Source: Siphonodentalium dalli (taxonomy: Eukaryota; Mollusca; Scaphopoda; Gadilida; Siphonodentaliidae). From it: 64,000 nt of DNA. This document shows positions 25,079-35,790 of this stretch, one piece after another (the stretch's first letter is position 1; every line of letters starts with the position of its first letter). The stretch is from assembly GCA_032622095.1 (NCBI GenBank), contig CP136064.1, positions 150,475,819 to 150,539,818 of the forward strand. Direction: 5' to 3'. The notes below the pieces were generated by a model that worked only from the letters and a program-made list of their open reading frames with translations, made no database searches and was not told the DNA's origin. The translations under genes were made by a program, and so were the position numbers.

Positions 25079-25510
25079 TTAGACTGACATGATAATGGTG
25101 TGACAAGATCGCGAAAAGACAGGAAGTCGTGCATGGTGGTTTTCGTGAATACAAGTCATTGATACTAGCAAAGTGTCGAAGAACATAGTTGAGGGGACCC
25201 TTCCATCATCCTTCATAATGATCATGACTCCTTCTGTTGTGAACAAACCATCGACAGGCTTAATGGATCGTTCTCCCCCAAGAATATACTTGGGCTTTGA
25301 ACTGTGACGCCCCATGGCGATCAACACCCTGGGCAATGGTATTTTCCCGTAAATTAGATAGTGTCTATAGTCAGATGATAATGGTGACAAATATAAAACT
25401 GTACAGGTTTGTGCCCATGGGCCATTGATTATTATAAGATCGAGAAACTTATAATAGAAAATTACCGGGAATTGACTGGAAATTGCAATTATAGCGTCGT
25501 ATCTGAACAC
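25079..25510 (-). CDS. uncharacterised 143-codon open frame
   Basis: One of the longest single open frames in the window (minus strand, ATG at 25510). The C-terminal half reads smoothly (GKIPLPRVLIAMGRHSS, GVMIIMKDDGRVPSTMFFD) but contains no motif I recognise, no signal peptide and no clear splice edges. Part of the DNA resembles a diverged repeat of 25690-25800 (ttgtgc.catggg, attattataagat). In DNA of this composition a frame this long is expected less than once per window, so it is only marginally notable. Confidence 0.15.
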   Translation of the reverse strand: MFRYDAIIAISSQFPVIFYYKFLDLIIINGPWAQTCTVLYLSPLSSDYRHYLIYGKIPLPRVLIAMGRHSSKPKYILGGERSIKPVDGLFTTEGVMIIMKDDGRVPSTMFFDTLLVSMTCIHENHHARLPVFSRSCHTIIMSV

Positions 25511-25980
25511 CAGTGTTTGCGTTTCCGATGCAGTTAATACCCAAATGTGAATTTAAGATATACTTGACCATCAGAGTGAACCAAATGTCTTATTTAAGGT
25601 TAGCAACGGTTGCTAATCAAATAACACAATGGTGTACTAATCATTCATTGGTATTTTTGTCTTAATTTAGTCAGTGTCTAATCACATGGTGCTGGTTTTG
25701 TTCAAAGTTGGGCACATGCATGTCTAAAATTGTGCAGGCATGTTCTGCATAGGCCACTGATCATTATAAGATTGGGAGACTTTGCCACCCGATAGCTCCT
25801 TAGTGATGGTTACTAAGCACCTGCCTGGTATTTGCAGTAAAATGCACTTATAATTCATATCTATTTTACTCATTAAGCTCTACTTTAGTGGAAATTCGAA
25901 TTTACTTAATTGTCACAGCTATACATGAAGCCTGAAGATTAATTGTGGTTAGAATATTGATGGTGAATGTTGGGTTTCAG

Positions 25981-26204
25981 TCGCTGTACTGAAGTTCACC
26001 AAATGTAACTGGTGTGGGAAGTGTGAAAGCAAAGCCAATCCTGCTATAGTGAAAATCTCAGCTGCACCGAAATATCCATTTGTCAGTAGCACAAATTCTG
26101 CAAAAACACAGAATCTCCCAGTGTATACATGTGGGATAGACTCCGACGACAATGATGGAGTTAATGACTATGAACAACTAACATCTATACCTATGTATTT
26201 GTGA
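25981..26204 (+). CDS. possible terminal exon, cytoplasmic-tail-like peptide
   Basis: A plus-strand acceptor (gttgggtttcag, 25969-25980) opens a 73-codon frame ending in TGA at 26202-26204. It lacks an internal start, as expected of a last exon. The peptide contains KCNWCGKCESK near its start, then PKYPFVSSTNSAKTQNLPVY and an acidic end, DSDDNDGVNDYEQLTSIPMYL-like. A Cys cluster followed by an acidic tail with a YEQL tyrosine motif would suit the cytoplasmic end of a membrane receptor; that is inference. A canonical AATAAA lies 208 bp downstream at 26412. No upstream membrane-spanning exon was found, so the gene is incomplete as seen. Confidence 0.4.
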
Positions 26205-26411
26205 CAATACATCCCGTTATGATCAATGATGTGGCTTCAAAAACTGCTCAGTGGACAACAGACCTGTTATGTTTTGAAAATGTCAATCCGGGAGATTTTT
26301 GCGGGAGGTATGCCCAAATATGTTCATGTTCCAAAAATAATTTTTATGATGAAGATTACATAGTTTTTATGAGTTTCTATTTTGTGTTTATTTTATAAAT
26401 ATATAGACCTG

Positions 26412-26417
26412 AATAAA
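26412..26417 (+). terminator. AATAAA poly(A) signal candidate
   Basis: Consensus hexamer downstream of the stop at 26204. It supports the plus-strand terminal-exon reading, though AATAAA is frequent in AT-rich DNA. Confidence 0.35.
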
Positions 26418-26519
26418 ATGGTAATGAATGTCCTGTTGGTAATTGTAATAGAGCTGCTGTGTGTGGGAGATACCACCATTTATTGAAAAGAAAGAAGCAG
26501 ACACTTCATAAAAATACTC

Positions 26520-27115
26520 AGAATTCCACCGGATACAGCCGGATATGCGCGAAACCGAAAGTACAAAATCATAATAAACTACAAAATGGACTCGTCTTAC
26601 GGTTTAACCCACAAAAGAAATGCACACATTCCACCATTTATTAACAAATTTTAAGAAGCAGAAACTTTTAAAGTAAAGTCAAAACGAACCTGAGTTACAC
26701 AGGTTACAACCGGACATGTATGCGTGAAACCGAAAGTACAAAATGACCCGTCTTAAAAGTTTTACCCGCAAAAGAAATGGACGCATTCCGTTCGCAATGC
26801 ATACCACTATCAGTGAACTTAAATCAAAAAGTATCCGTTACTTATGTTCATCAATGGGGCCTTACAATACAGCTGCACACTTGTGATTAAACATATTATA
26901 TACCTTGTTTAAAATAAGTAAAAACGAAACCAAGTTACAAAGGTTACAACCGGCCATGTATGAGTGAAAACGAAAGCACAAAATGACCCATCTAACAGTT
27001 TTATTTCGTTTGCAATGCATGCCACTAATCCGTTACTAAGAAATGTTTATAAATGAGGTCTAACAATACAATTGCACACTTGTGATTATACATATTGTAT
27101 ACTATAACAACACAC
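26520..27115. repeat. three-unit diverged tandem repeat
   Basis: Units begin near 26520, 26690 and 26930 and share 'ggttacaaccgg', 'gaaa(c/a)cgaaag.acaaaatga', 'tgcaatgcat.ccact' and 'cacacttgtgatta' words. Unit lengths differ (about 170-240 bp). Non-coding; it starts about 100 bp after the candidate poly(A) signal. Confidence 0.65.
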
Positions 27116-28611
27116 CTTTATACGTGTGGCTTCACCAGAGTGTGAAAATTAATTAATATCAGTCACAGTTCACCACTGATCAGTCCTCAATCAAAAGTTA
27201 CCGACGGTACATTCTGTGAATGTTATTGTGTGGGTATTTACGGTACCGGAAATAATGAATTTCCTGTCATTTGGGGAATCCCCCGCAAATATCTATTCAA
27301 ACAAATAAAAAAAACATCGTTTTTTGAATTTTGAATGCGGGTTTTTGCTGAATCCGAGAGAAATTGGGGGTTATCCGTATTTGCGGAATTGCCGTAACAA
27401 TCCGGGATTCTAACGGACAATCCATGAAACTTAACAGCTCTAGTGGACAACAAGACATACACGTATCAAATAAAACAATAATTTAATATGTAATCACATC
27501 GTGAAACTTCAGTCTTGTTGGGAATATTTTCGTTTGACTCAACAGACTGCATATTATCGAAATTACAAAACAATTTGACACTTACTTTTGCCAATTACTG
27601 TGTCTTGGGGCATAACTATATCATATGTTGCATCTATTAAATCACGGATAGTTACAGTGGGTCAAATACGAGTGTTAATCTTCATATATAGTTGCACACG
27701 ATCTCCAATAAGTGATATTACAATCAACGTTTGAGCATATTAACACGAAATTCTCCATAGGGTTCAGTGTTACATTTTGATCTTTTTAAAACTACATCTG
27801 TGTTTCATACCTAGTATTTTTTTGAAATATCAGTACGCGCATATCATCATTTGCAAAATGGCGCCATTTATCAAAAATACTAGAATCTCCATAGGGCTCA
27901 GTGTTAAATTTTTATTGCAGCTGTAACCAGCAAGAATGAACTGATTACATCAAAACAATTTTAAATACATGTAAGGGTCATAGCTAGTAGTTTTGAGAAC
28001 TTTCAAAATGCTCCGATGACCATTCACCAGATGGCACCATCAATCGTTTTCTATAAATACGAAACGCTATTTAAATTATGTTGACCCAGATATAGGCCGA
28101 CCCACCAAAATTCAAGAATGGAAACAAGTCAATCCTGAAAACACACCTACTAGTACTTGGCATACATAATCCATTTTCAGATCGCTTTTAACAAACCAAA
28201 AATGCAAAATGACATAAGGAATCCAACTATTGAACAGTAGCAGTGCTCTGAGGTTATCAGTAAGGCCACTGTTTTTTTATTAGTTGGTTAGCGGAATTTT
28301 TTCTGGAAAAGTTGGATCGGTCGGTCGGGAAAAAAAAATAAAATGGAAAACACTCAAATATTCAAAATTTTCAAATAAAAGGAAAATGGTCTGAAAATAA
28401 CTTTGTATCATATCTATTATCTTACATCTATTATTGGCATCTCAATATACAGCAAGATACTTTATCTGACTAGAAAAACAAGGTTGATATATGTTTGTAA
28501 TCACTTTTAATACTCTTTAAACATAACATAGCGAAAACAAAAACACAAAACTAGATGTTGATTTTATTTGACATTATACAGTATATACATTTTACATACT
28601 ATATGAATTTA

Positions 28612-28685
28612 ATATAATATAGTGCCATAGAGGTGTAATATATATATGTGAATTTATATTACATCTATGTGGCACTATATTATAT
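28612..28685. repeat. AT-rich hairpin
   Basis: atataatatagtgccatag and its complement are separated by a short loop; total span 74 bp. It lies inside the CACTA-type element and could be a tiny MITE. Confidence 0.75.
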
Positions 28686-28925
28686 CAAATGTGTATAATA
28701 TGTCAAATATACTTTGCTATAAATGTCAAATAAAATCGTAAACTCAACAAGCGTGAGCATGATAAATTCACTCCAAATTGTTCGGTAAAGACCACCAAAG
28801 TAGTCACGACGAATCAAGGCATCGTCCTCGACAAACAAGAACAGCTCTCGAACTGTTATTTCGGGATAACACATTTCAGCTGTTTTCTTTATATGGTCTT
28901 GTTTTCCAAAATGACAACTGCACAC
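28680..28925 (-). pseudogene. possible transposase scrap inside CACTA-type element
   Basis: The minus strand has an 81-codon frame with protein-like stretches (EITVRELFLFVEDDALIRR, DYFGGLYRTIWSEF). It lies between the left TIR and the Helitrons, so if real it should belong to the element rather than to a host gene. I recognise no catalytic triad and cannot assign a family; chance remains possible. Confidence 0.2.
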
Positions 28926-29262
28926 AGATTGCGAGTGTATTTGAGCAACACAGGCTACAGCCGTAGCCGGCTAGGCATGCACAGTGGAAAGCCACAGAAA
29001 GCTGTAGCCGGCCACAGCTGGTGGTCACTAGCTATTGTACCGCTACTCCGAACTTGGAATGTGGCTGATGGATAATGTTATACCGGCATAATGTTGGCAT
29101 TATGTTGCTATATCAATTCACCAATGGTCTCGCTTGCATGCACATTTGAAGCAATTAACACTCGTATTAAGTCCATCCCTCCATAAATCTGATGTTTAAA
29201 AGATATGATATGTGATTATATCTCGTTCTCTATTAAAATCGGCATATGCAAACAAGATATAA

Positions 29263-30235
29263 TCTATACTATATATTTTGAGACTTCCGTATATATATAT
29301 GTGTGTACTTTATAGAATCGAAAATGGCTGCATCCATCGAGCTCAAATTTTGTATATAAGGGTAAAAAACCACGGGGATCGTCCACGTCGCATTTTGGAC
29401 AAGCTCTGAGCACTAATTCTCCACTCCCAATCATCAAAATCACAGCAAACGCCACTTCGGGGGTTAAGGCATCAACGATCTTTATATTGACCATATTCGG
29501 AGTTGTTAACCGACTAACGCTCTTTATTGCCATCGACGTTGCTAAACAGCTACCCCATGCGTACGAAATACGGATGCAAAACACGAAATGTATTTATCTC
29601 GATTAAAAAGGCAGAATTAACGTGTTGTGTGAATGCCAACAACGACGACTCTTTTAGGGACGGGTACCATTAGTTAATATAGCCGTGAATGCCAACAACG
29701 ACATAATGCCAACAACAACAACTCTTTTAGGGACGGGTACCATTAGTTAATATAGCCGTGTTGGCCACCCAAGCTGTGAATGCCAACAACAACGACATTG
29801 TTGGCATACCTCTTTTAGGGACGGGTGCCAACAACAACGACATAATGCCAACAACGACTCTTTTAGGGACGGTATGCCAACAACAAAACAACTCTTTTAG
29901 GGACGGGAACCATTAGTTAATATAGCCGTGTTGGCCACCCAAGCCATGAATGCCAACAACAATGACATTGTTGGCATACCTCTTTTATGAACGGGTGCCA
30001 ACAACAACGACATAATGCCAACAACAACGACTCTTTTAGGGACGGGTACCATTAGTTAATATAGCCTGTTGGCCACCCAAGCCGTGAATGCCAACAACAA
30101 CGACATTGTTGGCATACCTCTTTTAGGGACGGGTACCATAATTTCTCTTGATTAAAAAGGCACAATTAACTCATTGAAGAGCAAAAAAATGTCATGTTTC
30201 GGACAAACGCCGCCAGTGGCGGGCTAACCTGCTAG
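29263..30235 (+). mobile_element. Helitron 1 (non-autonomous) with minisatellite cargo
   Basis: The 5' end TCTATACTATATATTTTGAG follows A; the 3' end is a GC-rich hairpin (ccgcc-agt-ggcgg, 30210-30222) 9 bp before CTAG (30232-30235), followed by T. TC...CTAG with a subterminal hairpin and A|T insertion is the Helitron signature. It has no Rep/helicase. The interior 29625-30140 is a complex repeat. The next base starts a second Helitron, with nothing between them. Confidence 0.85.
29625..30140. repeat. higher-order minisatellite inside Helitron 1
   Basis: Short blocks recur in varying order: tgccaacaacaacgaca, ctcttttagggacggg, taccattagttaatatagcc and ttggccacccaagc. The last block starts near 29761, 29934 and 30069. 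The shuffled blocks suggest template switching during rolling-circle replication or unequal exchange. Confidence 0.85.
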
Positions 30236-30886
30236 TCTACTATATAATTTGAGACTTCCCTATATGTATATGTGACTATATATGTTTGTACTTTATAGAA
30301 TCGAAAACGGCTGCACCGATTGGGCTCAAACTTCCCATCTAAGGGTAAAAACCCACGGGAATGGTCGTCGCGGCATTTTGGAGAAGCTCAGAGCACCCGT
30401 TCTCCACTCTCAGTCACAAAAATCAGTACTGTGGGGTTAATCGCGTTGTTAGTTAAAGAGCGTTGGTATCCGCAGTGTCATTGATAAAGAGCATCTATAT
30501 ACACGACGAGTATAAATACGGCTCCATTGAGGCGAAATTTCGTACTTAATTTCGTACTTAGGGCTTCCTAGGAACGGGGTAGATTTTCATCGGGTCAGTT
30601 TTTCCGCCCGAGGTGATCTTCACCTTGAAACGGGTACCCACAAATCGGGTCAAATTGAAAAACAAAAAAAATTAAATAAAAAAATTAACTCATTGAAAAA
30701 CAAAAAATTTAATTAAATTAACAAATTAATTAAAAAAAATTATTAAAAAAGCCAGTAAATTAAAAAGGCACAATTAACTCATTTAAAAAAAAATCAAATA
30801 AAAAAATTAACTCAAAAAATTTATTCCAAATATTACAAATTGTCATGTTTCTGATGATTGCCGCCAATAACTAGCTAACCTGCTAG
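30236..30886 (+). mobile_element. Helitron 2, fused tail-to-head to Helitron 1
   Basis: Starts TCTACTATATAATTTGAGAC immediately after the CTAG of Helitron 1 and follows the same 5' consensus for about 160 bp (gaatcgaaaacggctgca, ttttggagaagctc). It ends gctaacctgCTAG (30883-30886), sharing its last 13 bases with Helitron 1, though its terminal hairpin is eroded. The interior is A/T-rich aaaaaattaa sequence. Non-autonomous. Confidence 0.8.
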
Positions 30887-32347
30887 TTATATATATTTTT
30901 ACCAAATAATTTAATTATTCACCAAACAATAAATATATCATAGATATAAAATATCTAGTTTGATGCCAACAAAATGGGAATGACAATTATGTGTCCCCAG
31001 TGAGCAGTATTAACAAAATATCTCCCCGATAAGAAATTCTCCTATCAGAGTCGGAGTACAATGTTTAGTGATAGTCGCCATTCATTTCCCTGGCCGCTGT
31101 AGCTTCCTACTGCGCATGTCTTATAAGTCACAGCCGGCTACAGCTGTCTACAGCTTTTTTGCTCAAATACACTCATACTTTCGCCTTTTCGAAAAAACGA
31201 AAGTAGCCTAGCATTGTTACTAGATTACTTAGTAGCGGAAGTGATGCAGAAAACACGGATGTGAAACGTCGCCAAAATTAATCCGTTCCTACAAACGGTA
31301 CACAAAGAGATCTTTTTTCATTTTTTTAATAAAATAAAATTTTTGAGTGCGGAAAAAACGGCAATATAAAAAGTTTGGAACACAATTTTATTTTTTTCTA
31401 AAAACCGAAAAAAACGACTCGGCAGATCCGCGAACCAACTAATAAAAAAACAGTGGGCTAAAGAGTACATGCACATCTACCAAGAGCTACATTTATAGGC
31501 ATGATCAGGTTGGGATATGTCTGCCATGATAAAATTATCTATAACCTAAGGAGATATGTCTGCTCTGGAGTGATCATCAGGAAGATGACAACATGTATGC
31601 CTGCACTGAATTATCGATAGGAAGTATCTGACTTTTTGCTCTAGGGTAATGGAATGTATTATTTACATTGATGTGTCCTTATTGGAACAATTTAATTTTT
31701 AGTATGTATATCACTGCTGGTACAGAAATGATACTCGGTATATTTGCAAATATATTCACCCACCTTCCTGACAGTGTATGTGTGGTATACCGAAATGCCA
31801 AAAGGTTAAAAATATTTTTGGTTGAGAAAATAACCGAATAAGTTATAGTAAGAATTGACAATGGCAATACTTTTTACTGTTTTATCTCTCTTTTTTTGAC
31901 AAAATATCAATGAAATGACCTTTCACTAAAAGTTCATATAGAAATAACAAGATAATCAAAATCCATTTGGAAACAATAATCGGTAATTATTTCAAATGCT
32001 GCATTTTTATTTGACCGAATTGATAAGTATATAATGGCCTAACAAGAGCCTACTTGAATAAAAGTGAATGATTTTAAAACAATCTGACATATCTAGCAGT
32101 TTATGAGAGGGAGGGCTTGGCTTTACTGATAAAGTGCCTGTGAAATTGTCAGCATGTTTGTCCAGTGTAACCTACAGAGTCATTCACTCAAGCCAGGTCA
32201 ACTGGTTTTATTATAATGCTCCGATATTAACCCTTTCATGATGGGAGTTGTGCTGGTACATCATTAACAATTCCATGACTGAAGCTTCATAAAATTTTAT
32301 GAAAACCCTGTGCCAATGCATTATCTATTATATATTTTGAAAGATCT

Positions 32348-32366
32348 GTGTGTGTATGTATGTGTT

Positions 32367-32406
<40 letters not shown>
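32348..32406. repeat. (TG)n microsatellite
   Basis: An almost pure TG run, about 55 bp, just inside the 5' end of Helitron 3. Length polymorphism would be expected. Confidence 0.95.
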
Positions 32407-32408
<2 letters not shown>

Positions 32409-32849
32409 AAATCGATGGACTCGAAAACGACTAAGCCAATTTCGATGAAATTTGGTATTTTAGGGTATTTTCGGCCGGAGACGAACATAGGCATATTTAT
32501 TTGTCCGTGCGAGGTCAACTTTTCACGTGCGGAGGTCAAATCTGTTTTTACGCCGTTTTGCGCTAATATATTTCAGTTCGGTGCTCACAAATCGATACGA
32601 TATAGCGCGAATAATAAATTCATCTTTCCAACGATATATAATATGTATGTATCCGTTTTAGTTATCTGCCTCAATTATTAGGTACAAGTGGTACGATGCT
32701 TTTATCAGGATAAAATCAATGCGTAAATTCTATGACGTCGTCAGAGGTCATAAAGTTAGATTACGTTAACTCTCACCCTGCCGATGCATTTGACTGTGTC
32801 GCGTTAACTCATCGCCGGCCGAGGTATCCGCAAATGACATTGGGCTATA

Positions 32850-33135
32850 TATCTCGGAAACGGGTGTAGCTATCGACTTGAAATTTGGTATGTGAATGTA
32901 TCTTGCCCCGGATACGAATTTTATCGGGTCGCCGAGCACGTGCGACGCCAGCTTTGCGCATGCGCAGACGAGATCTCGCAAACGGGTTGAGATATTGACT
33001 TTAAATTTGGTATGTGAATGTATCTTGCCCCGGATACGAATTTTATCGGGTCGCCGAGCACGTGCGACACCAGCTTCGCGCATGCGCAGACCAGATCTAG
33101 GAAACGGGTGGAGCAATCGACTTGAAATTTGGTTT
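32850..33135. repeat. 122-bp tandem repeat in Helitron 3
   Basis: tatgtgaatgtatcttgccc starts at 32889 and again at 33011. Each unit also carries gtcgccgagcacgtgcga, gcgcatgcgcaga and a 'gaaacgggt' word. About 2.3 units with few differences. Overlapping 99-116 codon frames on both strands are products of this repeat, not genes. Confidence 0.9.
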
Positions 33136-34253
33136 TTTAATAGCCCGGACGAAGTCGGGTCACCTTCTAGTCTTATATATGCGAGTCTCCCATAGGGAGC
33201 CTCGCATATATAAGAGAATACATTGGCCTAACAATATGGGAGACTCACATTTATAAGAGAATACATTGGTATTAAAATGATCTTTAATGCTGCACCAGCG
33301 CACCTCGCATATTGAAAGGGTTAAAGATCCAGTGCCATTTTTTAGGCTTTGACAAATGAAACATATCAAGATAAAGCCATCATCTGTAGGAGACATAAAG
33401 AACATGTATATTGTAAAGGCTGTGAAATGTTTTTGCATAATTATCAAAAGGTGAGGAGGGAAATCTTGAATTTTATCATCTGTCAACAATTTGTGCAACC
33501 ATAGGCTATTGTTTAATGCAACATACTCAAATGTAAGCTTTGAGAGATTTAATTTCTGAGTTTGCAAATGCGCAATGGTGATCACTATCCAGATTGATAG
33601 GAAGACTATTCCCTGACAGGGCCCAGTGCTACCTACCTCTTCATAATAACTGACATCGGAACATCACTGTGACAAGAGCATCATAAGCAAATTGCCAGAA
33701 AAACTCAGCTCAGAGAGGGAATTTATTTACACAAACAAATTTGCTCATTAGTGGTACTGGTATGTTTTGGAAATGCCTAAATGCAGTTGCAGATTAGTTA
33801 TAGATTGAAATGGGCCACATGTCTCCACAGTATATATGGAGTTTCACATTTCAGTCAATAAACTCAGTTTCAACTTGTAACATAGTTGAAAAATCACAAA
33901 AGTGTGAGCAGATCAAGACATTTTAATGCCAAAAATTAAAAGCCATCACTCTGTTTATGCTGTGATGTCATTCCATTTTATAAATTCTAAATAAAACAAT
34001 TGTTTTATCTGCACTTAATTATTTTTTGGATTGGGTAGCATGAGAGAATGCTGCAGCATCCCAATAACAATAATTTGCCCTCCACAGGTTCCAAGCCTCA
34101 ACATGTTGCTCAGAGAACTCTTCATGTCTGAAGGACTGCACAACAATTTACACTGTTCCAAACCACATATCACATGAGCACTAATACTAGCATGCATATT
34201 TGAGTGTGCTAAGCTTTGGGCTAGCATGCACCTTCTTAAATATTTTGTTACAG

Positions 34254-34423
34254 GAAGTAGAAAGTTTGTGTCATCAAAATTCAGTGCAATTGATTCTGGC
34301 AAAGTCGAAACTGCCAACGTCATATTATGTAGCATAAACAATGACGCTAATGTTCACATTTCAAACCAAAACTTTATAATTGCAGAACACCGGTCTTTCC
34401 AACTTCCTATTGAACAAGTATAG
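34254..34423 (+). CDS. possible terminal or internal exon, unknown protein
   Basis: A strong plus-strand acceptor (taaatattttgttacag) opens a 55-codon frame (SRKFVSSKFSAIDSGK, VETANVILCSINNDANVHI, EHRSFQLPIEQV) ending in TAG at 34421-34423. The same place could be a weak donor (GAACAA|GTATAG). The alternating hydrophobic pattern suggests beta strands. No family is recognised and no partner exon was found nearby; minus-strand frame 34015-34341 overlaps it and looks less natural. Confidence 0.3.
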
Positions 34424-35219
34424 AAGGCGACGAGTCATTCGGCACTAAATATGAAAATGGTTTAAACTCTGTTAATTTGGCGACCGATATGATTTTATCA
34501 CTACAGAGTTGTAGTTGAGATGAACGGGACAACTCGCCAGAGACAACTCAGGCCGGAATACCTGAGAATACCTAAGATGACTGGGGCAATAATCAGGCGA
34601 AGAATATCGCCCCGGCCATATTCCGGGGCAACTGTCTCAGGTGTGAAAAATAATTGGATTCATCAGATTAGAGTGATTGACAAAATAACAGCAGTAATTG
34701 TGGCGCTAATTTAATTTGGGATGTAGCTATTGTGCATCATTGAAGGGCATTAATATGATTATGGCGACAACCTGTTGCTGCCATCGTTTGCATACATCAC
34801 ATTCAATAGCATGTTGTCTTGGACGACCTCGTCGTTGAAATCAATTCAGAAATACATTGTAAATTATGATATGTCACTCTGAATCCTGTTGTGATATATC
34901 TGATTGACAACTAATCACAGTTAGTTCTATCAACACTCATGTAAGAGGATAACTAATATTGGTGTAATTTCTATCAATATTTGGTATATGAGTCTCCTGC
35001 AACAATATCTCGGACGAGTTCGAAAACAAAGTCACCTGCAAAAATCAATATTGCTCTGACTGTACAAACCAATAAGTTACAAAATATAGAATAACGGGCT
35101 CACTTTTTAATTAGCTAATAGAGCCTTTGGGGCACTCCAGTGGAAACAGCTCTATAATCAGATTTTGTCCCAGAGTGATATAGATATTGATTTCTGTTTG
35201 TTAGATAGCTTCTGAAAAA

Positions 35220-35430
35220 TTATTTAACTACTCACCGGATCCCAGTGTTCCATTTTGTTCAATAAGTAGTATGGTCGTCGGAGGGTTAGACCCAGAAGAA
35301 ATTGGTAAAGAAGCGCTTTTGGTGTCATTCGACGCGGGAGAATCTCGTGTATAACATATCCAAAATCCGCTAAAATCCGCTTTGGGGAAAATTCAGGATC
35401 CAAGATGGCGTCCAAGATGGCGTCCAACAT
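35220..35430 (-). CDS. possible exon with GTGAGT donor
   Basis: The minus-strand ATG at 35430 opens 68 codons (MLDAILDAILDPEFSP ... LRRPYYLLNKMEHWDP), with a consensus donor (CCG|GTGAGT) at 35236/35235. The start lies in a repeated 'ccaagatggcgt' motif, which on the plus strand resembles a YY1 site typical of promoters. Adjacent DNA (35520-35790) is repetitive. The translation matches nothing I know; this could be part of a repeat. Confidence 0.2.
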
Positions 35431-35521
35431 GGCCGCCCTTAGTCAAAAGAGACTCTGACTGAGATTAATTTGATTATAATGAGAACAAATGTTGTCATAT
35501 GTATACAATTGTAATTCAATT

Positions 35522-35790
35522 GAGTATTTGTCACTAAAAACAAGCATTCTGATTGGCCGAGAGCAGCTAACTTTCGTTTTCGATTCACCAACATCGGCCG
35601 CTTCAGCGTGCATCAAATCTGAATGTAGCACGGTCAAATTTCATCGGCGCAGAACGAGTAGCGAAACGAGCATACCCGCGCGTTGTTGTCTATAGATACC
35701 GTTCATTGGCCGCTTCAGCGTGCATCAAATCTGAATGTGGCACAGTGCAATTTCATCGGCGCAGAACGGAGTAGCGAAACGAGCCAACCA
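35522..35790. repeat. dispersed repeat R4, copy 2, with local duplication
   Basis: The left part matches 14925-15040. Within it the block ggccgcttcagcgtgcatca starts at 35596 and again at 35708 (offset 112), each followed by the same 50-60 bp with a few changes (atttcatcggcgcagaacg, gtagcgaaacgagc). Confidence 0.75.

Larger units (their letters stand above)
28267..31455. mobile_element. CACTA/CMC-type DNA transposon, host of two Helitrons
   Basis: The ends are CACTGTTTTTTTATTAGTTGG and its complement, extending to 29 bp with one mismatch (28267-28295 and 31427-31455). The 3-bp word ggc occurs directly outside both ends (28264-28266, 31456-31458). CACTG termini with a 2-4 bp target duplication are typical of the CMC/EnSpm-Chapaev group. 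A second inverted pair lies inside (near 28930-28965 and 31120-31170: gtgtatttgagca, gtagccggct). The central 1.6 kb is two Helitrons. A minus-strand frame at 28680-28925 may be a transposase scrap. Confidence 0.75.
32324..33170 (+). mobile_element. Helitron 3, inserted in a piggyBac-type hairpin
   Basis: 5' TCTATTATATATTTTGAAAG is preceded by A; 3' CTAG at 33167-33170 is followed by T. A short hairpin (cccggacgaagtcggg, 33144-33159) lies 7 bp before CTAG. An 847-bp, non-autonomous element carrying a (TG)n run at 32348-32406 and a 122-bp tandem repeat near its 3' end. Confidence 0.85.
32231..33320. mobile_element. piggyBac-type element interrupted by a Helitron
   Basis: TTAA at 32227-32230 and 33321-33324 bounds CCCTTTCATGAT...ATTGAAAGGG. 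The interior begins and ends with halves of the family hairpin: ccaatgcatt at 32311-32322 and ctcgcatatataagagaat.cattgg at about 33201-33226. Removing the Helitron at 32324-33170 restores the hairpin arm (ccaatgcatt|tcttatata). The original element was therefore about 240 bp, like its relatives. Confidence 0.8.

Noticed and set aside
27582-27650. Minus-strand coding-looking segment (TIRDLIDATYDIVMPQDTVI) ending at a perfect GTAAGT donor
   Set aside because: The frame is closed upstream by TGA with no AG acceptor between the stop and the segment, so it cannot be a normal internal exon; there is also no start codon before the Met inside it.
32310-33195. Several 72-123 codon frames on both strands
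   Set aside because: They arise from the TG microsatellite and the 122-bp tandem repeat inside Helitron 3.
33160-33585. 141-codon minus-strand frame
   Set aside because: Its C-terminal end runs through the piggyBac-type element and a Helitron junction; length is within chance for this composition, and no motif is present.
34520-34714. 64-codon plus-strand frame in a GC-rich patch
   Set aside because: The patch is itself an imperfect palindrome (caactcaggccggaat / attccggggcaactg), which explains the open frames on both strands.
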